A stretch of DNA of 32,796 nucleotides from Euzebyales bacterium (GTDB lineage Bacteria; Actinomycetota; Nitriliruptoria; Euzebyales; Egibacteraceae): the NCBI GenBank assembly GCA_013695145.1, contig JACDBB010000187.1, positions 1 to 32,796 of the forward strand, in the 5' to 3' direction. How positions within the stretch are numbered: position 1 is the stretch's first letter; the number at the start of each line of letters is the position of its first letter. The translations under genes and the position numbers were made by a program. Shown one piece after another: positions 23,493-30,941 of the stretch. The notes under the pieces are model-generated. The model was not told the origin of the DNA. It saw nothing but the letters and a program-made list of their open reading frames with translations, and searched no databases.

Positions 23493-24590
23493 GTGGTCGC
23501 TGCGACCGCTCTGGCCCGAGCCGAGAACGCGATGAACGCCGCAGGGGTGGCCGCGCTGCTGGTCGGGCCCGGCGCCGACCTGCGCTACCTGACCGGCTAC
23601 CACGCGCTGCCGCTGGAGCGCATGACGCTGCTCGTGGCGCGCGCCGACGGCCGCCACACGCTGGTGGTGCCGACCCTCGAACGTCCGCGGGCATCCGAGG
23701 CCGGGCTGCCGTCCGAGGTCGAGCTGGTGGACACCGGTGAGACCGACGACCCGTTCGCCGCCGCCGCGGCGGCGCTCGACGGCGTGGATCCCACCGCGAC
23801 GCTGGGAGCGGGCGACCGTCTGTGGTCCGTGTTCCTGATCGGCCTGCAGGACGCGCTGCCGCGCGCCGCCTGGACACGCGCGTCGATCGTCACCGGACAG
23901 CTGCGGATGCGCAAGGACGCCCAGGAGGTCGACGCCCTGCGCCGGGCCGGGCAGGCCATCGACCGAGTCCACGCCCGGGTGCCGGACATGCTGCGGGCTG
24001 GCCGCACCGAGGCCGAGGTCGGCCGCGACATCGCCGACGCGATCCTCGACGAGGGCCACGAGCGGGTGAACTTCGTCATCGTCGCGTCCGGCCCCAACGG
24101 CGCCAGCCCGCACCACGAGACCGGTGACCGCACGATCCAGCCCGGCGACGCCGTGGTCGTCGACATCGGCGGCAACCTCGACGGGTACGGGTCGGACTGC
24201 ACCCGCAACTACCTGGTTGGCGAGGTCGACACGGCGGTGACGCAGGCGCACGACGCGCTCGAGGCGGCGCAGCGCGCCGCCTGCGACGCCGCCCGGCCCG
24301 GCGCCACCGCGCAGTCCGTGGACGCCGCGGCTCGTGACCTGCTCGTGGCTGCCGGCTACGGCGAGTACTTCGTGCACCGCACGGGTCACGGCATCGGCCT
24401 GGAGGAGCACGAGGAGCCGTACATCGTCGCGGGCAACGACCTCGTCCTCGATCCTGGCATGGCGTTCTCCGTCGAGCCGGGCGTGTACCTGCCCGGCCGC
24501 TTCGGGCTGCGGATCGAGGACATCGTGGTCGTCACCGACGACGGCTGCGAGCGGCTCAACACGCTGGAGCGCGACGCGGTGCGCCTGTGA
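23493..24590 (+). CDS. M24 family metallopeptidase (Xaa-Pro dipeptidase/aminopeptidase, PepE-like)
   Basis: Cytoplasmic peptidase that cleaves N-terminal residues before proline, using two metal ions. The creatinase-like N-terminal domain is followed by the pita-bread domain, whose five metal ligands are visible: Asp224 (VVVDIGG), Asp235 (GSDCTRNY), His299 (TGHGIG), Glu328 (SVEPGVY) and Glu342 (RIEDIVVV). 365 residues from GTG 23493, which has AGGAG nine bases upstream. A TATCAT box at 23431-23436 may be its -10. It could help clear peptides released by the proteasome; mycobacteria have pepE near helY. Confidence 0.92.
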   Translation: MVAATALARAENAMNAAGVAALLVGPGADLRYLTGYHALPLERMTLLVARADGRHTLVVPTLERPRASEAGLPSEVELVDTGETDDPFAAAAAALDGVDPTATLGAGDRLWSVFLIGLQDALPRAAWTRASIVTGQLRMRKDAQEVDALRRAGQAIDRVHARVPDMLRAGRTEAEVGRDIADAILDEGHERVNFVIVASGPNGASPHHETGDRTIQPGDAVVVDIGGNLDGYGSDCTRNYLVGEVDTAVTQAHDALEAAQRAACDAARPGATAQSVDAAARDLLVAAGYGEYFVHRTGHGIGLEEHEEPYIVAGNDLVLDPGMAFSVEPGVYLPGRFGLRIEDIVVVTDDGCERLNTLERDAVRL

Positions 24591-25747
24591 GCGACGTCCA
24601 CCTCACCGACGAGCAGCGCCAACTGCTCGACCTCGTCGGAGACGTGGCCCGCGAGCGCTTCGCGCCACGCGCCGCTGAGGACGAAGCGAAGTCCCGCTTC
24701 CCTCGTGACGCGCTCGCCCATCTCGGCTCGCTGGATCTCGCCGGCCTGCCGTTCGGCAGCGAGCACGGCGGCGGCGGGCAGCCTTACGGGGTCTATCTGC
24801 GGGTGCTCGAGGAGGTGGCCAGGGCGCACGTGGTCGTCGCGCTCAGCCTGTCCGTGCACACGCTGGCGACCTGGGCGGTCGCCAGCTACGCAGGCGACGC
24901 CCTCGCCGCCGAGGTGCTGCCACGGCTGACGGCGGGTGAATGGCTCGGGGCGTACTGCCTGTCGGAGGAGGGGAGCGGCTCGGACGCGGCGGCGCTGACC
25001 ACCCGCGCGGAGCGCGAGGGCGAGGTGTACGTGCTCAACGGCACCAAGGCATGGGTGACCCACGCCGGCGAGGCCGACTGCTACGTGGTGATGGTCCGCA
25101 CCGGCGAGCACAAGTCGCGCGGCGTCTCCACGCTGCTGGTGCCCGCTGACACGCCCGGAATCTCCTTCCCGCCGCGGGAGCGCAAGATGGGCATGGCGGC
25201 GTCGCCCACCGGTCAGGTCGTGTTCACCGACGCGCGTGTTCCGGTCGCCAACCGCCTGGGTGACGAGGGCGAAGGTTTTCGCATCGCCCTGGCCGCGCTG
25301 GACGGCGGCCGGCTGGGGATCGCCGCGTGCGCCGTCGGTCTGGCGCAGTGCGCCCTCGACCACGCGGTGGGCTACGCGGGGCAGCGCCAGCAGTTCGGGC
25401 GCCCGATCGGGCAGTTCCAGGGGGTGGCGTTCATGCTCGCCGACATGGCCACCGGCGTCGAGGCGGCCAGGGCGCTGTATCGGGAGGCCGCCGCCCGCCG
25501 GGACGCCGGCGAGCCCCATGGCCAGCACGCCAGCATGGCGAAGCTGTTCGCGACCGACACAGCGATGCGGGTGACCACAGACGCGGTGCAGGTGTACGGC
25601 GGCTACGGGTACACCACCGACTACCCCGTCGAGCGGCTCATGCGGGAGGCCAAGGTCATGCAGATCTTCGAGGGCACCAACCAGATCCAGCGCGTCGTCA
25701 TCTCCCGCGGCCTGCTCGGGTCGTGCTCGGCCGCGACCACGGCATGA
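24587..25747 (+). CDS. Acyl-CoA dehydrogenase
   Basis: FAD enzyme that introduces the alpha-beta double bond into acyl-CoA in fatty acid or branched amino acid breakdown. Family features: helical N-terminal domain, YCLSEEGSGSDAAAL (flavin-binding), LNGTKAWVTHAGEAD, RQQFGRPIGQFQGV, and the C-terminal MQIFEGTNQIQR, whose Glu is the catalytic base in short-chain members. 386 residues. GTG start overlaps the peptidase stop (GTGA). Chain-length preference cannot be told from sequence. No electron-transfer flavoprotein gene nearby. Confidence 0.94.
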   Translation: MSDVHLTDEQRQLLDLVGDVARERFAPRAAEDEAKSRFPRDALAHLGSLDLAGLPFGSEHGGGGQPYGVYLRVLEEVARAHVVVALSLSVHTLATWAVASYAGDALAAEVLPRLTAGEWLGAYCLSEEGSGSDAAALTTRAEREGEVYVLNGTKAWVTHAGEADCYVVMVRTGEHKSRGVSTLLVPADTPGISFPPRERKMGMAASPTGQVVFTDARVPVANRLGDEGEGFRIALAALDGGRLGIAACAVGLAQCALDHAVGYAGQRQQFGRPIGQFQGVAFMLADMATGVEAARALYREAAARRDAGEPHGQHASMAKLFATDTAMRVTTDAVQVYGGYGYTTDYPVERLMREAKVMQIFEGTNQIQRVVISRGLLGSCSAATTA

Positions 25748-26055
25748 CCCCGCCTGCCGCCGGCAGCGATGGAGCCGTGCGCCGGGCGCTCAAGGGCGGC
25801 GGCGGCGTCGCGCTGCTGGCCGGTGGCGGCCTCGCCTGGTGGTTCGGCGCGGCAGGCGGGGTGACCAGCGGCGCCGTCGGGGCCATGCTGGGCCTGGTCG
25901 CCGGTCTGGTGGTCGCCAGCGCCTGGTTGCTGCTGGCCACCGCGCTCGACCTGTTGGCCGGCCACCCGCCGGGTCGTCGTCGCATCGTCTGGGTCGCCGC
26001 GCTCACGTTCGCCGCGTTCACCAGCCCCGTCCTCGTACTCGCCGCCGGCCTGTGA
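25744..26055 (+). CDS. Small membrane protein, three predicted helices
   Basis: 103 residues, no recognised family. Three hydrophobic segments: GGVALLAGGGLAWWFGAA, GAMLGLVAGLVVASAWLLLA and WVAALTFAAFTSPVLVLAAGL, with a short basic loop (GHPPGRRR) between the second and third. ATG overlaps the dehydrogenase stop (ATGA), so it is co-translated. Likely real because of the coupling and the coherent hydrophobic pattern, but function is unknown. Confidence 0.72.
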   Translation: MTPPAAGSDGAVRRALKGGGGVALLAGGGLAWWFGAAGGVTSGAVGAMLGLVAGLVVASAWLLLATALDLLAGHPPGRRRIVWVAALTFAAFTSPVLVLAAGL

Positions 26056-26093
26056 GCCGCCGGCGAGAGGCCTGACAGATAGGAGCCGCACCC

Positions 26094-26738
26094 GTGCCGG
26101 AGTTCACCTGCCAAACCTGCGCCGCCACGTTTTCGCTGTCCGACAAGGTCCTTGACCGTTACCCCGGCTGGACGCCGAAGACCTGCCGCTCCTGCCGCGA
26201 CGGTGGGGGCGGGGCCAACCGGGTGCGCGGTGGCGCCCGCCGGGCGAGGATCGTCGAGGAGAACCTGACCGTCGCCGAGGTCCTGGAGCGCTACACCGAC
26301 GGCCCGCAGGACGGCGTGTTCACCGATGGCAGCGCCGCGCCGAACCCGGGCCCGGGCGGCTGGGGCGCGGTGTACGTCGTCGGCGGCCGGGTGGTGGACC
26401 AGGCGCACGGCCACGAGGCGCGCACGACCAACAACCGCATGGAGCTCACGGCCCTCCTCGCCGGCTTCGACCTGGTGCCAGACGGCACCCCCGCGACGAT
26501 CCACACCGACAGCCGCCTCGCGGTCGACACCATCAGCATCTGGGCGGCCGGCTGGGAGCGCAACGGCTGGAAGCGCAAGACGGGCCCGATCCAGAACCTC
26601 GAGCTGGTGCAGGCGCTGTACGCGAAGGCGAAGGCCCGCCCTGAGCTCCGGCTGGAGTGGATCCCCGCGCACGCCGGCAACCGCTGGAACGAGTATGCCG
26701 ACTCGCTGTCGACCGCCTACCTCCGCGAGCGGCTCTAG
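26094..26738 (+). CDS. Zinc-ribbon/ribonuclease HI fusion
   Basis: Predicted enzyme cutting the RNA strand of RNA-DNA hybrids. Residues 1-40 form a zinc ribbon (Cys6, Cys9, Cys31, Cys34; FTCQTCAATFSL...PKTCRSCR), resembling ribbons seen alone in other bacteria. A linker with a basic patch (RGGARRAR) leads to the RNase H domain: Asp78 (FTDGSAAPNPGPGG), Glu117 (NNRMELTAL), Asp139 (HTDSRL), His193 (IPAHAG) and Asp203 (EYADSL), a complete active site. 214 residues. GTG at 26094 has AGGAG eight bases upstream. The ribbon may take the place of other N-terminal hybrid-binding domains; that is inference. Confidence 0.92.
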   Translation: MPEFTCQTCAATFSLSDKVLDRYPGWTPKTCRSCRDGGGGANRVRGGARRARIVEENLTVAEVLERYTDGPQDGVFTDGSAAPNPGPGGWGAVYVVGGRVVDQAHGHEARTTNNRMELTALLAGFDLVPDGTPATIHTDSRLAVDTISIWAAGWERNGWKRKTGPIQNLELVQALYAKAKARPELRLEWIPAHAGNRWNEYADSLSTAYLRERL

Positions 26739-26752
26739 TGCTAGTGCTTACC

Positions 26753-28327
26753 ATGCGTGGCGTGCAGGCCAGTGCCGATCGCAGCGAGCCGCCCCGCGCG
26801 GAGCGCGCGGCCACGCAACCGGTGCTGCTGGTGGCCGACCGGGTGCGAACGCTGGACCCTGACCGGCCGACCGCCAGAGCCGTGTGCTGCGCGGGTGGGC
26901 GGATCACCTGGGTCGGCGACGATCCCGACGACTGCCCCACCCGCGACGTCCGCCGCATCGACCTCGACGGCGCCGAGCTGCAACCGGCGTTCGTCGACGC
27001 CCACGTGCACCTGACGGTCACCGGGTTGACACTGGCCGGCCTGGACCTCCACGCATGTCGCACGGTCGAGGACTGCCTCGCGTCGGTCCGCGCGATCGCC
27101 GACGTGGTCCCCGGCCACGCCATCTGGGGCGGCGGGTGGGACGACTTCGGGTGGCCGGAGCGGCGGCCGCCCTCCGCGGAGGAGCTGGCGCGCGCCGCAG
27201 AGGGACGCCCGGTCCTGCTCGTGCGCGCCGATGGGCACGCGGCCGTGATCGATCGGGTCACGCTCGACGCCGCGCCCCTGAGCCGCTGCGACGGGGTGGA
27301 GCGCGACGCGGTTGGCCGACCGACCGGCTTGCTGCGGCGCGAGGCAGCCGAGCTCGCGCGCAGCTGGTTCCGCGCGGAGCTTCCGCGGACGCAGCTGACC
27401 GACGCGCGACGTACCGTGGTTGACCACGCCGCGTCGCTGGGGATCTCCAGCGTCCATGAGATGGGCGGGCCCGACCCGATGGGCGACGACGACTTCGACG
27501 CCTGGCTGACGGGCGACTGGCCGGTCGAGGTGGTGGGCTACTGGAGCGAGCCGGACCTGGACTTCGTCGCCGCCCGCGGGCTGACGCAGGTAGGGGGAGC
27601 GCTCCTGCTCGACGGTACCGTCGCGGGCCGCAGCGCGGCGCTGGAGTCCGCCTACGCCGACGGCGTCGACGCCGGTCACCTGTACCAGGAAACGTCTGAG
27701 CTGACGGACTTCCTCGCCAGGGCCGTCCGCGCGCGGATTCAGGTTGCGCTGCACTGCATCGGCGACCGCGCGATCCGCCAGGCGGTCGAGGCGCTGGAGT
27801 CCGTCGCGGAGGTGACGTCGTCGACCGCGGTACGACACACGCGTCCACGTTTCGAGCACTGCGAACTGGTGCCCGCCGCACTGTTGCCGCGGATGGCGGC
27901 GCTCGGCGTCGTGGCCAGCGTGCGGCCGTCGTTCGACGCCGTGTGGGGCGGCCCGGGCGGGCTGTACGAGACGCGTCTGGGCGTCGGCCGTTCCGCCGGT
28001 ATGAACCCTCTGCGCGCCCTGTCTGACGCCGGTGTGACGCTGGCGTTCGGGTCTGACGCCGACGTGACGCCCATGGACCCCTGGGCGGCGATCGGCGCCG
28101 CACAGCGCCATCACCAGGTCGCGGCCAGGCTTGACCCCGACACCGCTTGGCGGGCCGCCGTGCTGGGCGGGCGCCACGCGGCCCGCCAGCACGACGCCGG
28201 CGTGGTCCGACCTGGCCAGCGCGCCGACCTCGCCGGGTTCGCGATCGGTGGAGACGGGACGCCCGCATGTGTCCTGACCGTGACCCGCGGCCGCATCGTG
28301 CACGGCGAGCAGTCGGTCGCTGGATGA
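26753..28327 (+). CDS. Amidohydrolase 3 family protein (YtcJ-like), first of a tandem pair
   Basis: Predicted metal-dependent hydrolase of the amidohydrolase superfamily. Metal-binding motif HVH (His84, His86) in FVDAHVHLTVTG, then DGTVAGRSAAL, ALHCIGDRAIRQAVEAL, FEHCEL and FGSDADVTPMDPW, the order seen in YtcJ-like enzymes. 524 residues from ATG 26753. An upstream in-frame ATG (26657) lies inside rnhA and is rejected. The stop overlaps the next start (ATGA). Substrate unknown; relatives hydrolyse formamides, and many are of unproven function. Confidence 0.9.
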   Translation: MRGVQASADRSEPPRAERAATQPVLLVADRVRTLDPDRPTARAVCCAGGRITWVGDDPDDCPTRDVRRIDLDGAELQPAFVDAHVHLTVTGLTLAGLDLHACRTVEDCLASVRAIADVVPGHAIWGGGWDDFGWPERRPPSAEELARAAEGRPVLLVRADGHAAVIDRVTLDAAPLSRCDGVERDAVGRPTGLLRREAAELARSWFRAELPRTQLTDARRTVVDHAASLGISSVHEMGGPDPMGDDDFDAWLTGDWPVEVVGYWSEPDLDFVAARGLTQVGGALLLDGTVAGRSAALESAYADGVDAGHLYQETSELTDFLARAVRARIQVALHCIGDRAIRQAVEALESVAEVTSSTAVRHTRPRFEHCELVPAALLPRMAALGVVASVRPSFDAVWGGPGGLYETRLGVGRSAGMNPLRALSDAGVTLAFGSDADVTPMDPWAAIGAAQRHHQVAARLDPDTAWRAAVLGGRHAARQHDAGVVRPGQRADLAGFAIGGDGTPACVLTVTRGRIVHGEQSVAG

Positions 28328-29874
28328 TCCGGAGGGCCGCGCCGGCGCAGCGGACCCTGGTGGTCGCCGCCGGGGTGCACACGCTCGATCCCCGGACGGC
28401 GCCAGGCGCACGCGCACTCGTCCTGGACGGCGAGCAGATCGCCTGGGTGGGACAGGATCCGGCCGACGCACCGCCCCACGACCGGGCGGTGGATCTCGGC
28501 ACCGCCTGGGTCACCCCTGCGTTCGTGGACGCGCATGTGCACGCCACCGCGACAGGGCTGGCCGCCGCGGGGGTCGACCTCGGCGGGTGCGGGACCCTCG
28601 CCGAGTGTCTGGACCGCCTGGCGCGCCACGCCGCGGAGCGGACCGCGGGCGTCATCGACGCGGTCGGGTGGGACGACTTCTCCTGGCCCCAGGACAGCGC
28701 GCCGCAGGCCGACGATCTGGCCAGGGTCGCGCCGGGTCGGACCGTGCTCGCGGTGCGTGTCGACGCTCACTCCTGCGTGGTCGACTCTGCGACGTTGGCG
28801 GCGCTGCCGCTTGACCGCCTCGGCGGGGTCGACCGAGGTTGTGACGGCACGCCGACAGGTCTGCTGCGTGAGCAGGCGTCCGAGGCGGCCATGGCGCACG
28901 TGCGCCGGTGCCGGTCGGCCGCCGAGCTGGCCCGGGCGCGGGACACCGCCTGCCGGCTGGCCGCCGCGCTCGGCATCAGCGCGCTGCACGAGATGGGCCA
29001 TCCCGGGCTGTCGGGTCTGGACGATGCGCTCGCATGGGCGGTGGGCGCCTGGCCGGTCGACGTCCTCGTGTGGTGGGCCGATCTCGACGCCGACGCTGCG
29101 ATCGCGGCCGGGCTGCGGCCGGGCGGGGACCTGTTCCTGGACGGCTCGATCGGCTCGCACACGGCGGCGGTCGAGCCGTCCTACCTCGACACCGGCGGCA
29201 TCGGTGAGCTGTTCCACCGCGACGACGACGTCAGCGCGTTCTTCGCCGCGTGCACCGCGGCCGGTCGCGGCGGCGGGGTGCACGCCATCGGCGAGCGCGC
29301 GATCGCCCAGGCCGCCCGCGCGTTGGCCGCCGTCGCCGACCGCGAGGGCGATCAGGCCGTGCGCGCCTGCCGGCACCGCGTCGAGCACTTGGAGCTCCCG
29401 AGCGACGACGACCTCGCCACGCTCGGGCGACTGGGTGTGGTGGCCAGCGTCCAGCCGGGGTTCGACGCCGCGTGGGGCGGGCAGGAGCAGCTGTACGCGA
29501 GACGGTTGGGACCCGCGCGGGCGAGCGCCGCCAACCCGCTCGCCGACATCGCCGCGCACGGGTTGCCGCTGGCGTTTGGATCCGACTCGACGGTGACGCC
29601 GCTGGACCCGTGGGGGGCGATCCATGCCGCCGAGCACCACCTCGGAGGCCGCGGACTGACCAGGGCGGCGGCGCTTGCGGCCCACACGCTGGGGGGGCGC
29701 TTCGTCGCGGGGGAGGACGCCCACGTGGGTGCGCTCAGAGCAGGCATGCGGGCTGACCTGGCCGTCTGGGACGCCGACCCGCTCGCGGTCGACGACGTCC
29801 GGGATGTGGCGTGCCTGGCGACGCTGGTGCGCGGACGGGCGGCGCACGGCGAGGTCGCAGGCGCGCGCCGGTGA
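28324..29874 (+). CDS. Amidohydrolase 3 family protein (YtcJ-like), second of a tandem pair
   Basis: 516 residues, a paralogue of the preceding gene with the same motif order: FVDAHVHATATG (His71, His73), GWDDFSWP, LHEMGHPG, DGSIGSHTAAV, VHAIGERAIAQAARAL, VEHLEL and FGSDSTVTPLDPW. The two proteins align along their length, so they probably arose by tandem duplication and then diverged. ATG at 28324 overlaps the previous stop, suggesting co-translation and possibly joint function. Substrate unknown. Confidence 0.9.
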   Translation: MIRRAAPAQRTLVVAAGVHTLDPRTAPGARALVLDGEQIAWVGQDPADAPPHDRAVDLGTAWVTPAFVDAHVHATATGLAAAGVDLGGCGTLAECLDRLARHAAERTAGVIDAVGWDDFSWPQDSAPQADDLARVAPGRTVLAVRVDAHSCVVDSATLAALPLDRLGGVDRGCDGTPTGLLREQASEAAMAHVRRCRSAAELARARDTACRLAAALGISALHEMGHPGLSGLDDALAWAVGAWPVDVLVWWADLDADAAIAAGLRPGGDLFLDGSIGSHTAAVEPSYLDTGGIGELFHRDDDVSAFFAACTAAGRGGGVHAIGERAIAQAARALAAVADREGDQAVRACRHRVEHLELPSDDDLATLGRLGVVASVQPGFDAAWGGQEQLYARRLGPARASAANPLADIAAHGLPLAFGSDSTVTPLDPWGAIHAAEHHLGGRGLTRAAALAAHTLGGRFVAGEDAHVGALRAGMRADLAVWDADPLAVDDVRDVACLATLVRGRAAHGEVAGARR

Positions 29875-29951
29875 CAACAGGTGTGCGCGGCGCGCGCGCC
29901 TGCGCCCTCCAGCGCGGTTCACCACGCTGTCATTCAGGGTTTTCTTGCGTC

Positions 29952-29992
29952 CCGCTGACCTGCGGTTTCGCGCCATCCTGCCTGGTCAGCGG
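29952..29992 (+). terminator. Inverted repeat after the amidohydrolase genes
   Basis: CCGCTGACC (29952-29960) and GGTCAGCGG (29984-29992) form a perfect 9-bp stem with a 23-base loop, followed by CCTTTCC. Likely the end of the upstream operon, or an operator just before the promoter at 30017. Confidence 0.4.
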
Positions 29993-30016
29993 CCTTTCCG
30001 GAAGATGGCTGGAAGG

Positions 30017-30046
30017 TTGACGGACGGCGGTGCGACGTCCTACAGT
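30017..30046 (+). promoter_or_regulatory. Sigma-70-type promoter of the candidate RNA
   Basis: TTGACG (30017-30022), an 18-base spacer and TACAGT (30041-30046). This is the closest match to a full housekeeping promoter that I see in the window. Transcription would start near 30053. Confidence 0.55.
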
Positions 30047-30052
30047 CACGCC

Positions 30053-30350
30053 GACTTTCGCGAGGTAGACCGCCACGCTGAGTACAGGGACAGGACGACG
30101 TCGCAGGGCGGTCAAGGACAACGAGGTCCTTGACGCACCGCGGCGGAGCGCCCGAGAGGACGGCGTGCGCGTTAGCGCGGACGTCGGCAGGACCGGTCGG
30201 TTGGTGGGTCGTCGCCCGCCGCGCCGGTGATCAGTGGTTGTTATCGGCAGGCCTAGTAGAGAACGTGCGGCCAGCGTCCTTGGCCGACATGGAGCCAACA
30301 GTCTGTCCGCCACGCCTTACGGCCCCGGAGCATCCGCTCCGGGGCCGTCT
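30053..30350 (+). ncRNA. Candidate structured non-coding RNA
   Basis: About 300 bases between a good promoter and a strong stem-loop, with no frame carrying a ribosome site or recognisable protein. It contains a perfect 9-bp hairpin GTCAAGGAC/GTCCTTGAC (30111-30134), a 6-bp hairpin CGGCCA/TGGCCG (30268-30286) and the 12-bp end stem. It does not look like RNase P RNA, tmRNA, SRP RNA or a riboswitch class I know. It could also be a long leader of the DUF4193 gene. Ends are estimates. Confidence 0.4.
30319..30348 (+). terminator. Strong GC-rich stem-loop
   Basis: ACGGCCCCGGAG and CTCCGGGGCCGT form a perfect 12-bp stem with a six-base loop. No T-tract follows, which is common for actinobacterial terminators. 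It separates the candidate RNA from the promoter at 30395. Confidence 0.65.
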
Positions 30351-30394
30351 GCGTGACCTCGCCGCGTGTGGGAACGCTGCCTCGGCGATTCGCG

Positions 30395-30423
30395 TTGCGT
30401 GGGCACGGCCCGTCCGCTAGAAC
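30395..30423 (+). promoter_or_regulatory. Putative promoter of the DUF4193-lnt operon
   Basis: TTGCGT (30395-30400), a 17-base spacer and TAGAAC (30418-30423), giving a leader of about 90 bases before the TTG start. Confidence 0.45.
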
Positions 30424-30518
30424 GCCTCCGCGGGACTGGCGGGACGATGCACACCGCGGTGCACGCCAGGGCAGCCCCAACCGCGTCAGATCGCGTCCAT
30501 CAGCAAAGGACCGCCAGC

Positions 30519-30941
30519 TTGGCCACGGACAATTTCGACACCGACCTGTCCGACGACGACACCGATCTCGACGCCGAGGTCGACGACGCCGACGGCGATG
30601 ACGTCGTTCCTGACACCGCACCCGACTCCGATGAGGTCGATGAGGACGACGACGCCGAAGAGGACGCCGCTGCCGAAGACGACGAGGCTGACGATGTGAG
30701 CCTCGATGACGACGAGGCCGACGAGGAGGAAGAGGACGACGAGGAGGAGGAGGCAGAGCAGTCTCTGGAGGTCCTGCTCGGGCAGGACGACGACGCTCCT
30801 GTCGACGAGCCGCGCCACGTGTCCCCGGTCGCGACGGTGACGATCCGCGAGGGTGAGTTCACCTGCCGCAGCTGCTTCCTCGTCAAGCGTCGCGCCCAGC
30901 TCGCCGACCCCGAGCGGCTCATCTGCTTCGACTGCGCGTGA
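30519..30941 (+). CDS. DUF4193-type acidic zinc-finger protein
   Basis: 140 residues. Starts MATDNFDTDL as DUF4193 proteins do, continues with a very acidic low-complexity region (about residues 9-88, mostly Asp and Glu) and ends in a four-cysteine finger EFTCRSCFLVKRRAQL...ICFDCA (Cys116, 119, 136, 139). The finger closely resembles that of mycobacterial Rv2699c. The start is TTG at 30519 with AAAGGA eight bases upstream; ATG codons further upstream have no ribosome site and would add a non-homologous stretch. The acidic region is longer than in mycobacterial members. Function of the family is unknown. Its stop overlaps the lnt start. Confidence 0.85.
   Translation: MATDNFDTDLSDDDTDLDAEVDDADGDDVVPDTAPDSDEVDEDDDAEEDAAAEDDEADDVSLDDDEADEEEEDDEEEEAEQSLEVLLGQDDDAPVDEPRHVSPVATVTIREGEFTCRSCFLVKRRAQLADPERLICFDCA

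Noticed and set aside
23491-23511. GTGGTCGCTGCGACCGC near the M24 peptidase start as another repeat head
   Set aside because: Lacks CATG and the rest of the head, and it lies in the coding sequence; the short match is probably chance.
28111-29976. 621-residue minus-strand open frame over the second amidohydrolase
   Set aside because: Low-complexity Arg/Gly-rich translation opposite a gene with intact metal motifs.
30130-30420. 96-residue open frame in the gap before the DUF4193 gene
   Set aside because: No ribosome site, runs through the 12-bp terminator-like stem, and the product resembles nothing.
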